Shown here one piece after another: positions 37,004 through 46,605 of a stretch of 46,751 nt of DNA. The first letter of the stretch is position 1. Every line of letters starts with the position of its first letter. The position numbers and the translations under genes were made by a program. Below the pieces are notes generated by a model, which saw only the letters and a list, made by a program, of their open reading frames with translations, searched no databases and was not told the origin of the DNA. The DNA comes from Methylococcales bacterium (GTDB taxonomy: Bacteria; Pseudomonadota; Gammaproteobacteria; JABHGC01), in assembly GCA_018672285.1 (NCBI GenBank), contig JABHGC010000302.1:1-46751 (forward strand), written 5' to 3'.

Positions 37004-38086
37004 TTACCGAACTTTAAGTGTGGCCAAACCAATTAAGACCAATATCACCGTCATAATCCAAAATCGAACGATGATTCGAGGCTCTGGCCACCCTTTTAAT
37101 TCAAAATGATGATGTAATGGGGCCATTTTAAAAATTCGCCGCCCCGTCAGTTTATAGGAACCCACCTGCAAAATAACGGACACTGTCTCCATCACAAAGA
37201 CACCACCCATGATCAGTAAAACCAATTCTTGACGAACCACAACCGCTATCACTCCCAGCGCGGCACCTAATGCTAACGCCCCAACATCACCCATAAAAAC
37301 TTGTGCAGGATATGCGTTAAACCACAGAAACCCCAAACCGGCACCAACAATCGCACCACAGAAAATCACAATTTCACCAGCGCCCTGCAGGTTTGGAATA
37401 ACCAAATATTTAGCGAACTCCGCATTACCAGATAAATACGCAAAAATACCCAGCGCCCCACCCACTAATACCGTTGGCATAATCGCAAGGCCGTCTAGAC
37501 CATCGGTTAAGTTCACCGCGTTACTCGTACCAACAATCACAAAGTACCCCAACACGATGTACATCCAACCAAGTTCAATGGCAAAATCTTTAAAGAAAGG
37601 TAAAAACAGTCTTAATTCATCCCCGCCATCGGAGGTAAAATATAAAATGAGCATGGCACCTAACGCACCCACTGATTGCCCAAGATACTTATATTTTGCT
37701 GACAAACCATCTGAGCTTTTCAAGACTAATTTTTTATAGTCGTCGTACCAACCCACAGCACCAAAAATAAGGGTGGTCGTTAAAACAACCCAAACATAGC
37801 GATTACTAAGGTCAGACCACAATAAAGTACTCACAGCGATCGCAACTAATATTAATGCGCCACCCATGGTAGGAGTGCCTGATTTAGACAAATGACTTTG
37901 AGGGCCATCATCTCTCACCACTTGGCCAACGTTATAACGACTTAACCACCGAATCATAATTGGGCCAACCACAAACGAAATAACCAATGCGGTGAGCACA
38001 CCCAAAATCGCCCTTAAGGTTAAGTATTGAAAAACATTAAACCCGCTGTGATATTGAGATAAATATTCAGCTAAATAAACTAACAT
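37004..38086 (-). CDS. mraY: Phospho-N-acetylmuramoyl-pentapeptide-transferase MraY
   Basis: MraY transfers phospho-MurNAc-pentapeptide to undecaprenyl phosphate, making lipid I. From the ATG at 38086 it has 360 aa, the E. coli length, with ten membrane helices. Key motifs are [18 protein letters not shown] near the start, GWYDDYKK with the catalytic aspartates, [14 protein letters not shown], and [15 protein letters not shown]; the [13 protein letters not shown] loop is intact. The start overlaps the murF stop by 7 nt (ATGTTAG). Confidence 0.98.
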   Translation of the reverse strand: MLVYLAEYLSQYHSGFNVFQYLTLRAILGVLTALVISFVVGPIMIRWLSRYNVGQVVRDDGPQSHLSKSGTPTMGGALILVAIAVSTLLWSDLSNRYVWVVLTTTLIFGAVGWYDDYKKLVLKSSDGLSAKYKYLGQSVGALGAMLILYFTSDGGDELRLFLPFFKDFAIELGWMYIVLGYFVIVGTSNAVNLTDGLDGLAIMPTVLVGGALGIFAYLSGNAEFAKYLVIPNLQGAGEIVIFCGAIVGAGLGFLWFNAYPAQVFMGDVGALALGAALGVIAVVVRQELVLLIMGGVFVMETVSVILQVGSYKLTGRRIFKMAPLHHHFELKGWPEPRIIVRFWIMTVILVLIGLATLKVR

Positions 38087-39453
38087 CCTGACTCCTCGTA
38101 GCCGCACAATCCCTGTACGACTGTTTCCATTTTCATTAAGCGTGACCCTTTGACTAAAATCACCACACCCTCAATTTCTAACTGATTGATTGCCCTCACC
38201 AACGCGCCTTTATCGTCAAAGTGCCGACCACCTTCTCCAAAAGCATTTACCGCACCTAGGCTCAACTCACCTACCGCAAAAAGACGATCAATACCCCGTT
38301 CTTTCGCGAGCGCGCCCATGGATTCATGAATCGCCTTGGTATCCTCACCTAGCTCTCCCATATCACCGAGCACCAACCAATGAGGCCCTTCGCATGCCAT
38401 TAACACATCCAACCCGACTGCCAATGAAGAAGGATTTGCATTATAAGTATCATTTAATACTCGAACACCTTCCCGGCCAATATACGGCTGCAACCGACCA
38501 TCAACAGGCATCATTTTATTCAAGCCAGACACCACATCGGTAATATCTGCTTTCATTGAAATAGCAACGGCAGCTGCAGCTAGGGCATTCATGACATTAT
38601 GCTGCCCGGCAACTTTGAGATTGACGACATACGTCTTGGATTGAAAGTGTAAGTCGAACTGGGTTGAAAAGCCCTTCTCGGTAAATGCAACTTGAATGCT
38701 GGACCGCTCTGTTGAAACATCAGCAGATGCCTTCATACCAAACGTACAAATCTTGTATGCTTTTGCTAAATCTTGCCAAAACGAGGCATAAGCGTCATCG
38801 GCATTAATAACCGCAGTGCCTGATACTAACAAGGATGAAAATATCTCACCCTTACCTTTTGCCACACCATCTCGCCCACCAAAGCCCTCAATATGTGCAT
38901 CTCCAGCATTGGTAATCACGGCAACATGTGGCTGCGTTAAACCAGATAAATAGGCGATTTCCTGCTGGTGATTTGCCCCCATTTCAATCACGGCATAATC
39001 ATGTTTTTCTTCAATATTACACAGCGTTAATGGCAAACCAATATCATTATTAAAGTTACCCTGCGTTTTTAATACCAAGCCACACTCACCCAGAATGCAC
39101 GCCAACATTTCTTTCACCGTTGTTTTACCATTACTGCCAGTGACTGCAGCAACCTTTAATGAGAATTGCTGTCGATAAAACGCAGATAACAAACCTAAGC
39201 CTAATCTTGTGTCGGAAACCAATACGGAAGGAATTGATTCGGCCACCGCAGCACTGACCAAAACAGCAGCAGCACCTTTCTCCATGACATCAGCGATATA
39301 ATCATGACCATCAAAGTTAGGCCCAACTAGTGCAATAAACAAATCACCTGGTTGAATATGACGGGAATCGGTACTGATACCGGATATAACTCCTTCCGCA
39401 GAGGCCAGACCCTGTGTTGCTTCTGCAACTTGCTGTAATGTTAATGCTTTCAT
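38080..39453 (-). CDS. murF: UDP-MurNAc-tripeptide--D-Ala-D-Ala ligase MurF
   Basis: MurF adds the D-Ala-D-Ala dipeptide, completing the UDP-MurNAc-pentapeptide. The 457-aa protein has the N-terminal recognition domain ([14 protein letters not shown]), the P-loop [13 protein letters not shown], the [12 protein letters not shown] segment typical of MurF, and the [10 protein letters not shown] motif. Its ATG overlaps the murE stop as ATGA, and its end overlaps mraY. Confidence 0.97.
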   Translation of the reverse strand: MKALTLQQVAEATQGLASAEGVISGISTDSRHIQPGDLFIALVGPNFDGHDYIADVMEKGAAAVLVSAAVAESIPSVLVSDTRLGLGLLSAFYRQQFSLKVAAVTGSNGKTTVKEMLACILGECGLVLKTQGNFNNDIGLPLTLCNIEEKHDYAVIEMGANHQQEIAYLSGLTQPHVAVITNAGDAHIEGFGGRDGVAKGKGEIFSSLLVSGTAVINADDAYASFWQDLAKAYKICTFGMKASADVSTERSSIQVAFTEKGFSTQFDLHFQSKTYVVNLKVAGQHNVMNALAAAAVAISMKADITDVVSGLNKMMPVDGRLQPYIGREGVRVLNDTYNANPSSLAVGLDVLMACEGPHWLVLGDMGELGEDTKAIHESMGALAKERGIDRLFAVGELSLGAVNAFGEGGRHFDDKGALVRAINQLEIEGVVILVKGSRLMKMETVVQGLCGYEESGC

Positions 39454-40925
39454 AATGCTTTCCTGACCACATCCCTGTCACTAAATGGGTTCACTTGATC
39501 CCCCACAATTTGATAATCCTCATGACCTTTACCCGCGACTAACACCACATCATTATTATCGGCCGACTCAATCACCCACGCTATGGCCTCGGCTCTATTC
39601 GGCATAATGGTAACAGTAGAATCTGGCGATATTCCGGACTGAATCTGATCAATTATGTCACTGGAGGATTCATGCCGAGGGTTATCATCCGTTAACACAA
39701 CTTGATCGGCATATTGCTCTGCAATGCCACCCATTAATGGCCTTTTACCCTGATCCCGATCTCCACCACAACCAAATACGCACCAAATTTTTTGTGAAAA
39801 ATGCGCTCTTAATGTTGTGAGTGATTGCATCAGCGCATCCGGTGTATGTGCATAGTCCACAAATACTTTTGGCTTCTGACTCGCAGTAATCAGCTCAAGT
39901 CTACCAGCAACCGTAGGACACGTCTGCAATCGGCTGACAGCATCATTAAAAGGTAAATCCATCGCCAGCAAAACAGCAAGTGATGCCACAATATTCATAA
40001 TATTGAATTCACCAAATAAGGCACACACAATTGAAGCATCACCCCAAGCACTATGCACAGCAAACTCGATACCACTTTCCGTTAACTGAACATCATCAAT
40101 ATTGATATGGTGACTGGCTGTATTTGGCTTTAAACCAAAACTGATAACCTTAACGTTATCACCGGCTTCTTGCACAAACCCCTCTGCCTCAGGGTCATCT
40201 AAATTCACCACCACCGTGGACAAACTGGCAACCTGAAATAATCGCTTCTTTGCCGCAATATAGTGTGCCATATCCCCATGATAATCCAGATGGTCACGGC
40301 TAATATTGGTTAATACCGCAATATCAAAATCGACCGATTGAACCCGGTTTTGGTCTAACGCATGAGAGGATACTTCCATAACAACGGCAGCAGCCCGCTT
40401 TGCCAGCATACTCGAAATTGCTCGATGCACACTAATGGGGTCTGGCGTTGTCATCGTCGCGCGATCAGGCTCAGGATACATACCCACACCCAAGGTACCT
40501 ATCATCCCACAAGCTTGTGTTTGGCTAATCGCATGAGCAATACATTGTGTACAAGAGGTTTTACCATTGGTCCCGGTGATCCCCACCATGATTAAGTCAC
40601 GTGATGGCTGATTAAAAAACTGATGTGCCAATTCGCCAAGAAAGCGGCTTAAATCCGGAACACAAATAAAAGGAATAGATTTTGATTGGGCTAAAAATTC
40701 AACCCGATCAACCGACCACTCAGCATCATCCTCCCACAAAACAGCGCTGGCACCAGCTGATATTGCCGTAGAAAGATACTCTAGACCGTGACTTTCAATA
40801 CCGCTTACTGCAACAAAAATATCACCTGGCTTTACCTGCCGACTGTCCATCGTCAACCCAGATAAATTACTAATGCGCTTATCTCGAAGTAATGCCACAA
40901 CATCCACTGCAGCCTCTGAGGACAT
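39450..40925 (-). CDS. murE: UDP-MurNAc-L-Ala-D-Glu--meso-diaminopimelate ligase MurE
   Basis: MurE adds the third peptide residue. The 491-aa protein has the N-terminal SRQVKPGDIFVA motif, the P-loop VGITGTNGKTSC and the DNPR motif (LTDDNPRHESS), which indicates meso-diaminopimelate and not lysine as substrate. The ATG overlaps the ftsI stop by one base (TAATG), and the end overlaps murF. All landmarks are standard for gammaproteobacteria. Confidence 0.97.
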   Translation of the reverse strand: MSSEAAVDVVALLRDKRISNLSGLTMDSRQVKPGDIFVAVSGIESHGLEYLSTAISAGASAVLWEDDAEWSVDRVEFLAQSKSIPFICVPDLSRFLGELAHQFFNQPSRDLIMVGITGTNGKTSCTQCIAHAISQTQACGMIGTLGVGMYPEPDRATMTTPDPISVHRAISSMLAKRAAAVVMEVSSHALDQNRVQSVDFDIAVLTNISRDHLDYHGDMAHYIAAKKRLFQVASLSTVVVNLDDPEAEGFVQEAGDNVKVISFGLKPNTASHHINIDDVQLTESGIEFAVHSAWGDASIVCALFGEFNIMNIVASLAVLLAMDLPFNDAVSRLQTCPTVAGRLELITASQKPKVFVDYAHTPDALMQSLTTLRAHFSQKIWCVFGCGGDRDQGKRPLMGGIAEQYADQVVLTDDNPRHESSSDIIDQIQSGISPDSTVTIMPNRAEAIAWVIESADNNDVVLVAGKGHEDYQIVGDQVNPFSDRDVVRKAL

Positions 40926-42691
40926 TAATCACTCCCTTGGGCGATGCGTTGATTCTCAGGCAATCCATCAGGTGCAACGCCGAGAATACGTAATGCACTT
41001 TTCATGACATCTGCAAATACCGGAGCTGCCACTCTACCACCGGAGTACTCCTCACCCTTTGGATCATCCACCATCACAACCATCACTAACTCTGGATTGC
41101 TGGCTGGCACCATGCCACTAAAGACTGAGAAATAACTTTTTTTAGAATAACCACCAGCAGCTGCTTTTTTGGCTGTGCCCGTTTTACCTGCAACAACATA
41201 ACCTTCAACAGAGGCTCGACGACCAGTACCATCCGATGCCATCACCACCGTTTCCATCATTCGACGAACTTTTTGTGCCACTTGCTGAGGAATAATTGGC
41301 TCGCCTTTAGGTGCTTTATTGAGTTTTAGTAATGAGATTGGTTTGAACCTGCCATCAGAGGCAATCACCAAATACGCTTTCGCTAACTGCAACGCTGACA
41401 CAGCAATACCATAGCCATACGACAATGTGGCATGATCAACTGTGCGCCAACCCCCAAAATGTCTCAACGTCCCCTTTACCTCTCCTGGAAATAAAATATC
41501 TGTCGCTTGACCAAAACCCACTTTACGCAATAGCGTCCATAGTTTTTCAGGTGAGGTTGAAAGCGCAATTTTTGTCATCGCTACATTACTGGAATATTTT
41601 ATCGCTTCAGTCACATCAATCTGGTCATAATTCCGGAAGTCTTTCACCAAAAGTCGGCCCACTTTATAATACCCAGGATACGTATCAATCATGGTATTGG
41701 GGCCATATTTCCCAGTCATCAAGCCATGAGCAACGGTAAAAGGCTTCATGGTAGAACCTGGCTCAAACACATCTGTCACCACACGGTTTCGGTAAAATGC
41801 TTTTTTCTGACCTTCACGGTGATTGGGATTAAACGATGGGTAGTTGCTCATCGCCAACACCTCGCCAGTATGAACATCCAAGACGATGGCTGATGCCGAA
41901 GTGGCTTTATTTTTTGTGACGGCCTTTTTTAAGGCACGATATACTAAGTATTGAATTTTTCGATCAATACTTAAACGGATAGACTCACCAGGAATCATCT
42001 CCTTTATACTCTCAACATCTTCTTCTTTATTTTCATCAAGGCTTTCGACCACATTTCTACGGCCATCTAGGACAACTCGCTTCATGCCATCTGTACCGGT
42101 CAGTGTTTTATTGAAAGCAAGCTCAATACCTTCCTGACCAACATCATCTATATTGGTAAAGCCCACAATTTGTGCTGACACCTCACCATCAGGATAGAAC
42201 CTGCGATACTCTCGAAGCTTGTGCACACTCTCAATATTCAGCGCCATCACGCGTTTTACCAGAGAGGGCTTAGCATGTCTCTGTAAATAATAGAACCCAC
42301 GCTTCTTTCGCTTTAACAACTGCTGAGTTAACTTTTCAACAGGCACACCCAAGGCTGCAGCAAGCACCGGAATCGCCTCGGGTTGCTTGATAATTTTTTT
42401 AGGGTTCACCCAGAGGGTGTCAACAGGAATACTGATGGCCAGAGGCTCACCATTACGATCCATAATCATGCCACGGCTGGTGGCTATTTTAACATTACGA
42501 ACCTGCCTCTTATCGCCCTGATCATTTAAAAAGGCATTATCAAAGACTTGGATTTGGGCAGCTCGCCCCACCAAAACGACAGCAACAACAAAAAAAACAG
42601 CCAACAAGAACAGCCGCCGAGATGCATATCCGGGCAGCTTTTCAGACGATGCACTCTCGCCAGTGTGTGACAACTTATGATCACGAATCAT
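40925..42691 (-). CDS. ftsI: Septal peptidoglycan transpeptidase FtsI (PBP3)
   Basis: FtsI crosslinks septal peptidoglycan together with FtsW. The 588-aa class B penicillin-binding protein has one N-terminal membrane helix (about 25-43), the pedestal domain (about 70-240, beginning ATSRGMIMDRNGEPLA) and the transpeptidase domain with S313-T-M-K316, SSN at 367-369 and KTGT at 503-506. It is 15 nt after ftsL and overlaps murE by one base. Confidence 0.97.
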   Translation of the reverse strand: MIRDHKLSHTGESASSEKLPGYASRRLFLLAVFFVVAVVLVGRAAQIQVFDNAFLNDQGDKRQVRNVKIATSRGMIMDRNGEPLAISIPVDTLWVNPKKIIKQPEAIPVLAAALGVPVEKLTQQLLKRKKRGFYYLQRHAKPSLVKRVMALNIESVHKLREYRRFYPDGEVSAQIVGFTNIDDVGQEGIELAFNKTLTGTDGMKRVVLDGRRNVVESLDENKEEDVESIKEMIPGESIRLSIDRKIQYLVYRALKKAVTKNKATSASAIVLDVHTGEVLAMSNYPSFNPNHREGQKKAFYRNRVVTDVFEPGSTMKPFTVAHGLMTGKYGPNTMIDTYPGYYKVGRLLVKDFRNYDQIDVTEAIKYSSNVAMTKIALSTSPEKLWTLLRKVGFGQATDILFPGEVKGTLRHFGGWRTVDHATLSYGYGIAVSALQLAKAYLVIASDGRFKPISLLKLNKAPKGEPIIPQQVAQKVRRMMETVVMASDGTGRRASVEGYVVAGKTGTAKKAAAGGYSKKSYFSVFSGMVPASNPELVMVVMVDDPKGEEYSGGRVAAPVFADVMKSALRILGVAPDGLPENQRIAQGSD

Positions 42692-42706
42692 TTTATCTTA
42701 TTTTTA

Positions 42707-42973
42707 TTATTGTTTTATAATGACAATCTCTTTTGGCGACGGATAGATAAAATCTAACTGCTGCCTTGCCACCTTTTCAACACGACCTTGCATCAACCAA
42801 GCACTATGCTCTAGCCTTAATTTTTGCCATTCAATCTGCAACGAATCACGCTCTTGATACAGCGATTGTAAAGCCACAAAATGTTTGCGATGCAAAAATT
42901 TTGTGTAGATCACTGTAAATGCAGAACCTAATACCGCTACGACCAATGCCATAATGGTCAGTCGTTTACCCAT
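42707..42973 (-). CDS. ftsL: Cell division protein FtsL
   Basis: FtsL is a bitopic protein that forms a complex with FtsB and FtsQ and activates FtsWI. The 88-aa product (ATG at 42973; a TTG at 42982 is possible) has one membrane helix (about 5-24, LTIMALVVAVLGSAFTVIY) and a periplasmic coiled coil (about 33-65, LQSLYQERDSLQIEWQKLRL). It follows rsmH after 62 nt and precedes ftsI by 15. Sequence identity in this family is low, so the call rests on topology and position. Confidence 0.93.
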   Translation of the reverse strand: MGKRLTIMALVVAVLGSAFTVIYTKFLHRKHFVALQSLYQERDSLQIEWQKLRLEHSAWLMQGRVEKVARQQLDFIYPSPKEIVIIKQ

Positions 42974-43035
42974 AACACACAAGACATCCCTGCCATACTA
43001 CCCAATTGCAGCTTTATCATCCAGTTAAAGCTGAT

Positions 43036-43959
43036 TTAACACCGCTGTGCAATCCGCATAATTGCACTTCTTGCTCGTGGATTTTGGTCTAGCTCTTCTC
43101 TCGTAGCCTTCACCGTTTTACCCACTTTTTTCAGCGTTTGATTGAGCATATCTGCTGTAATAGGCAGGCCATCAGGATAATCATCCCCTTTGACCTTTTT
43201 TTGTATAAAGCGCTTCACAATGCCATCTTCCAAAGAATGAAAACTAATAACCACTAGCCTTCCTCCCGGTTTTAATAAAGCAATGCTTTGCTCTAAAGCC
43301 TGTTCCAACTCCTCCAGCTCACCATTCACCGCAATGCGAATCCCCTGAAAACTCCGTGTAGCAGGGTTTTTCCCTTTTTCCCATCTGGGATGTGCCTTTG
43401 CGATTATCTCAGCCAATTGCTTGGTTGTTTTTATTGTTGTATCAAGTCGTGCTTCAACAATCGCTCTAGCGATCCGCTTTGCGTAACGCTCTTCGCCATA
43501 GCGCTTCAAGACATCTTGCAAGTCCGTTTGAGAAACTCGCTCAAGCCATTGCTGCGCCGATAGGCCAGTGCTTGTATCCATACGCATGTCCAAAGGGCCA
43601 TCGCGCATGAAGCTGAACCCCCTCTCCGCATCATCTAGCTGCGGCGAGGAAACACCAAGGTCCATTAAAATCCCATCAACACGGCCCACAAGATTTTCTC
43701 GTGTTGCCACATCTAACATTCGAGTAAAAGACCCATGCTCAATTTGAAACTGCTTATTCTCCGATGCTAACGCACTTGCATCTGAGACGGCTTCAAGGTC
43801 TTTGTCAAAGGCAATTAACCGCCCCTCACTCAAACATTCTAAAATCGCTCTTGTATGCCCACCTCGCCCATAGGTTGCATCAAAATAGTAACCATCCTTG
43901 GTCACATTAAGGGCCTCCGTGGCCTCGTGATATAAAACAGGCTTGTGTGCTTTATCCAT
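43036..43959 (-). CDS. rsmH: 16S rRNA (cytosine1402-N4)-methyltransferase RsmH (MraW)
   Basis: RsmH methylates N4 of C1402 in the ribosomal decoding centre using SAM. The 307-aa protein opens HKPVLYHEATEAL and has the SAM loop FDATYGRGGHTRAIL, the DLGVSSPQLDDAERGFSF segment and the late ISFHSLEDGIVKRF motif, all diagnostic. It starts 5 nt after mraZ and is the second gene of the dcw cluster. Confidence 0.98.
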   Translation of the reverse strand: MDKAHKPVLYHEATEALNVTKDGYYFDATYGRGGHTRAILECLSEGRLIAFDKDLEAVSDASALASENKQFQIEHGSFTRMLDVATRENLVGRVDGILMDLGVSSPQLDDAERGFSFMRDGPLDMRMDTSTGLSAQQWLERVSQTDLQDVLKRYGEERYAKRIARAIVEARLDTTIKTTKQLAEIIAKAHPRWEKGKNPATRSFQGIRIAVNGELEELEQALEQSIALLKPGGRLVVISFHSLEDGIVKRFIQKKVKGDDYPDGLPITADMLNQTLKKVGKTVKATREELDQNPRARSAIMRIAQRC

Positions 43960-43964
43960 AACAT

Positions 43965-44423
43965 CTATATAGATAGAGACAACACTTCTTCATCAGGTTC
44001 GTCCTCATCAGATCCATCTTCTTCTATCCAAATATCCCTTTTTTCATTCCAATGAGTTTCGTCCCACAGCTCAAATTTGTTACCCATTCCAACCATTACC
44101 ACCGGCTTATCCATGCCCGCGAAGTTGCGTAACGGCGGGGGTAACAACACCCTTCCTTGGCGATCCATATCCACATCAGTTGCATGCCCGATTAACAATC
44201 TTTGCAAACGTCGGGTTTGCTTCTTCATGGATGACAATTTACTCAGCTTTCGCTCAATAATTTCCCATTCTGGCAGTGTATATAACAGTAAACATTTCTC
44301 ATTGGGATCAATGGTCACAATCATCTGGCCGCTACTAGCGTCGTCGATTTCTTGTCGATACTTCTTAGGTACGCCAATGCGGCCTTTGGTATCTAAATTA
44401 AGAGAACTGACTCCACGAAACAA
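43965..44423 (-). CDS. mraZ: Transcriptional regulator MraZ
   Basis: MraZ is a ring-shaped AbrB-fold regulator that binds repeats in its own promoter and controls the dcw cluster. The 152-aa protein has two SpoVT-AbrB domains with the matching NLDTKGRIGVPKKYR (about 9-23) and DMDRQGRVLLPPPLR (second half) motifs. The C-terminus carries an acidic tail (EEDGSDEDEPDEE). The start codon is TTG at 44423, five bases after a strong AGGAGG site (44429-44434); this gives the family N-terminus MFRGVSSLNLD and no ATG would do so. Confidence 0.96.
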   Translation of the reverse strand: MFRGVSSLNLDTKGRIGVPKKYRQEIDDASSGQMIVTIDPNEKCLLLYTLPEWEIIERKLSKLSSMKKQTRRLQRLLIGHATDVDMDRQGRVLLPPPLRNFAGMDKPVVMVGMGNKFELWDETHWNEKRDIWIEEDGSDEDEPDEEVLSLSI

Positions 44424-44440
44424 ACCAGCCTCCTAACTTC

Positions 44441-44483
44441 CATTAATTACCACTTTACTGCACTTCTCACCACTTATCTACAC
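44441..44483 (-). promoter_or_regulatory. MraZ operator array (10-bp phased repeats)
   Basis: The plus-strand triplet cac recurs at exactly 44451, 44461, 44471 and 44481, and a degenerate cat stands at 44441. On the minus strand this reads as a series of AAGTGnn / GTGGTnA boxes spaced 10 bp apart between the -10 hexamer and the ribosome site. MraZ is known to bind short G-rich direct repeats with 10-bp phasing upstream of its own gene, so this is the expected autoregulatory operator. Confidence 0.82.
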
Positions 44484-44510
44484 TATAGGTACCACACCCC
44501 TCCCCGTCAA
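44482..44510 (-). promoter_or_regulatory. mra promoter (sigma-70) of the dcw cluster
   Basis: On the minus strand the -35 is TTGACG (44505-44510) and the -10 is TATAGT (44482-44487), with an ideal 17-base spacer. The -10 overlaps the most upstream MraZ repeat, so bound MraZ would block polymerase. Transcription should begin near 44475, giving a leader of about 50 bases before the TTG start of mraZ. Confidence 0.82.
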
Positions 44511-44957
44511 GCCAAACTGAAACCCGCAATCAGAATTCCTCAAGTAAACACAATGACTTAGGGAACACCCTAGGAATTTATACAAAAAAAATAACATATA
44601 ACATTTAAAAATAATACAGTAAAAACAATAATTTAACAAAACAACGTAGAAAACATTTTAAACCCGTTAGGGTATTTCCATTTGCAATATTTTAAATCGA
44701 ATTATAAGGGATAGACGGCAGAAACTGCCTTATTCAATGCCAAAGATAGCCGGGGTAGAAAGTGGGGAGAAAATCCCACTTTTGATAAAAAAAGCGAAAT
44801 CGGCGCGATTCCTGGTATAAAAAGGACAAACAACCAATGAAGACAGACGGGAAATCAGGATACTTATTCTTCTAACAACGATGCACGCACATCATTGTGC
44901 TTATAAGCCCCGCTCACAAGCACAACAATTACCCCTCCATCAGCACGAATCTATTTA
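44511..44957. other. Intergenic region upstream of the mra promoter
   Basis: No confident gene is seen in this A+T-rich 447 bases. It contains a possible plus-strand small RNA (44711-44785), and a 12-codon frame at 44837-44875 preceded by AAAGGAC. Neither is sure. The usual gammaproteobacterial neighbour rsmI is absent from this position. Confidence 0.55.
44711..44785 (+). ncRNA. Candidate small RNA or bidirectional hairpin region
   Basis: A promoter-like pair (ttgcaa at 44682-44687, tataag at 44703-44708, 15-base spacer) precedes two hairpins: ggcag/ctgcc at 44717-44729 and an 8-bp stem aaagtggg (44759-44766) with cccacttt (44775-44782), the second followed by only a short T tract. The signals are suboptimal and no known RNA family was recognised; a c-di-GMP riboswitch was considered and did not fit. 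Confidence 0.25.
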
Positions 44958-45185
44958 TTACGCTGTTCGCTGAAGCTCTTCATCACGATAATGAGCAGTC
45001 ATCCAACATTGAGGTAATAATTCCCCTGAAGGGAACATCAATTCAAGCTTTTTAAATATCTCTGGATCTTGAACTTCTTCACCATGCTGATAACGACCCA
45101 CAACCTCATTAAGAAATGGATCAAATAAATCTTGGGTTGAAAGGACTTCAACCAAATCACCACTAGAAATTTCTTTTAAGAACAT
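44958..45185 (-). CDS. Small conserved protein of unknown function, 75 aa
   Basis: The 75-aa product (FLKEISSGDLVEVLSTQDLF at the start, MFPSGELLPQCWMTAHYRD near the end) looks like a short acidic cytoplasmic protein. I recall similar proteins in Pseudomonas/Marinobacter-type genomes, sometimes labelled acetyltransferase, but no acetyltransferase motif is visible, so no function is given. It has no signal peptide or membrane helix. The ATG at 45185 has a plausible GGAGAAA ribosome site. It is transcribed toward mraZ but separated from the mra promoter by about 450 bases. Confidence 0.7.
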   Translation of the reverse strand: MFLKEISSGDLVEVLSTQDLFDPFLNEVVGRYQHGEEVQDPEIFKKLELMFPSGELLPQCWMTAHYRDEELQRTA

Positions 45186-45423
45186 GATTTTTCTCCATTT
45201 TGATTTTTACTGCAAACCAACACAGCAAGTACCTTAAAAACGAGACGCTCACTTCTTTAACTCTAGAAACTAATGATCAATAAACGCAGCTAAAAGAAAA
45301 GAAATAAAGCCGCCTAAGCACATCAAATACAGATGTACTTTTACTCTAAACCTTAATAGGAGCAAATTCAAGAATCATGGCTTTACCCGAATAACCCTCT
45401 AAACCACACGGACTGCTGAAGTA

Positions 45424-45954
45424 TCATTTACTCACTGATAACCCTTCAACCTTTGCTTGCCCCTGAACATATTCAGGCTTAATACCCTTTCGCCTTGCCG
45501 CTTCAATTTTGGCTTTAGCAATAGCAGAATCAGCAGCATAACCTAACCGATTGGTAATAATGTCAATTTTCCCTGGCAAACGGGAAATAAAACCGGCAAC
45601 TCTTGCATCACTCTGGTTTTTTTTGATCAACCGCACCAACGCGCTGTCGCTCATATTTTGGAAGGCATAAGCCTCATTTACCTTACAGTCAACTGACCTT
45701 GCCTGCAGCGCATCCAAAATTTTTCCTCCAAACTCACCCGCACTGTTTAGCACTTCCGCTCGCTGCGATGGCGGCAGCCCCCAATAAACAGACATACCAC
45801 TGAGCACGTTTAACATCTTTTTAGGGTTTGGCCGGCGCACTTCGTCGGCAACACCCTCCATCCCTAACACCTTAATGGCTGCGCCAATAGGGTCATTACG
45901 CCAAAAATCACACTTATATTTTTGCTTAAACAGCGGTGTAAAATCAGTTGCCAT
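45424..45954 (-). CDS. Hypothetical protein, 176 aa
   Basis: I do not recognise this protein. From the ATG at 45954 (a TTG at 45969 is possible) it has 176 aa, is mostly helical and basic, and has no signal peptide, membrane helix or known catalytic motif. Its C-terminal third is Lys/Ala-rich (AIAKAKIEAARRKGIKPEYV). A long open frame with normal codon use and no overlapping rival supports it being a real gene. It lies alone between rnpB and the 75-aa gene. Confidence 0.6.
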   Translation of the reverse strand: MATDFTPLFKQKYKCDFWRNDPIGAAIKVLGMEGVADEVRRPNPKKMLNVLSGMSVYWGLPPSQRAEVLNSAGEFGGKILDALQARSVDCKVNEAYAFQNMSDSALVRLIKKNQSDARVAGFISRLPGKIDIITNRLGYAADSAIAKAKIEAARRKGIKPEYVQGQAKVEGLSVSK

Positions 45955-46226
45955 GCGAACAAGCCTCAAGTTGATTAAAAATTTGAGACAGATAATATCA
46001 CATTAAAACATTAAACAATAATATAGTTACTAATTAAATTTAATAAGATAAAAAGTGAATCATAAAACGACCAACTCCCAAACCTGCTAACAAAGCAGCA
46101 AGGCAAAACAAAAGCAGCATTCCGCCAGCTTCAGCCGAGCAAGCAACAAGAAAAATGGGAGGACAATGGGTAAAACAAGATGAGAATAAGCAATACAGAA
46201 AAGCAACAATGAGTCATTACGCAAAG

Positions 46227-46233
46227 AAAAAAA
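46227..46233 (-). terminator. T-run ending rnpB
   Basis: Seven T's on the minus strand follow three bases after the P1 closing stem of RNase P RNA, which itself supplies the hairpin. This is the usual way the rnpB transcript ends. Confidence 0.7.
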
Positions 46234-46236
46234 GTA

Positions 46237-46599
46237 GAGTCGGCCGATAAGCCGGGTTTTGTCGAGAACAGTCATTCATCTAGGGGCTGCGTCGCCACAG
46301 CCCTCAAGCGACCTACCCAGGAACCATACGAGCCGTATGTTGCAGATTAAACTGCTTGCCCCTCTATTTGGTCTTGCTCCGAGTGGGGTTTACCCTGCCA
46401 CTGTTGTTACCAACAGCGCGGTGCGCTCTTACCGCACCATTTCACCCTTACCTGTATTACTACATCGGCGGTATATTTTCTGCGGCACTTTCCGTAGGCT
46501 TGCACCTCCCAGGCGTTACCTGGCACTTTGCTCATTGGAGCCCGGACTTTCCTCCCTACTACTTTATGTGTAGTACGGCGACTGCTTAGCCGACTCTGG
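46237..46599 (-). ncRNA. rnpB: RNase P RNA, class A
   Basis: This is the catalytic RNA of RNase P, which trims the 5' leader of tRNA precursors. On the minus strand the conserved pieces appear in order: GAGGAAAGTCCGGGCTCC near the 5' side, GGTAAGGGTGAAATGG, AGAGCGCACCG, GGCAGGGTAAACCCC and, at the 3' side, GATGAATGACTG...ACAAAACCCGGCTTA. Stem P1 pairs gagtcgg-type ends (46590-46596 with 46237-46243). The open frames in this stretch are spurious. rnpB near mraZ is usual in gammaproteobacteria. Confidence 0.97.
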
Positions 46600-46605
46600 C
46601 CAAGG

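Noticed and set aside
44441..44483. Short CRISPR-like array
   Set aside because: The 10-bp period and position in the mra promoter fit MraZ boxes; there are no spacers and no cas genes.
44700..44790. Cyclic-di-GMP-I riboswitch
   Set aside because: The GGCAAACC and GCAAAGCC cores and the tetraloop receptor are missing, and no plus-strand gene follows.
46259..46589. Plus-strand open frames of 77-104 aa over rnpB
   Set aside because: They lie on the complement of the conserved RNase P RNA and resemble the spurious proteins often called there.
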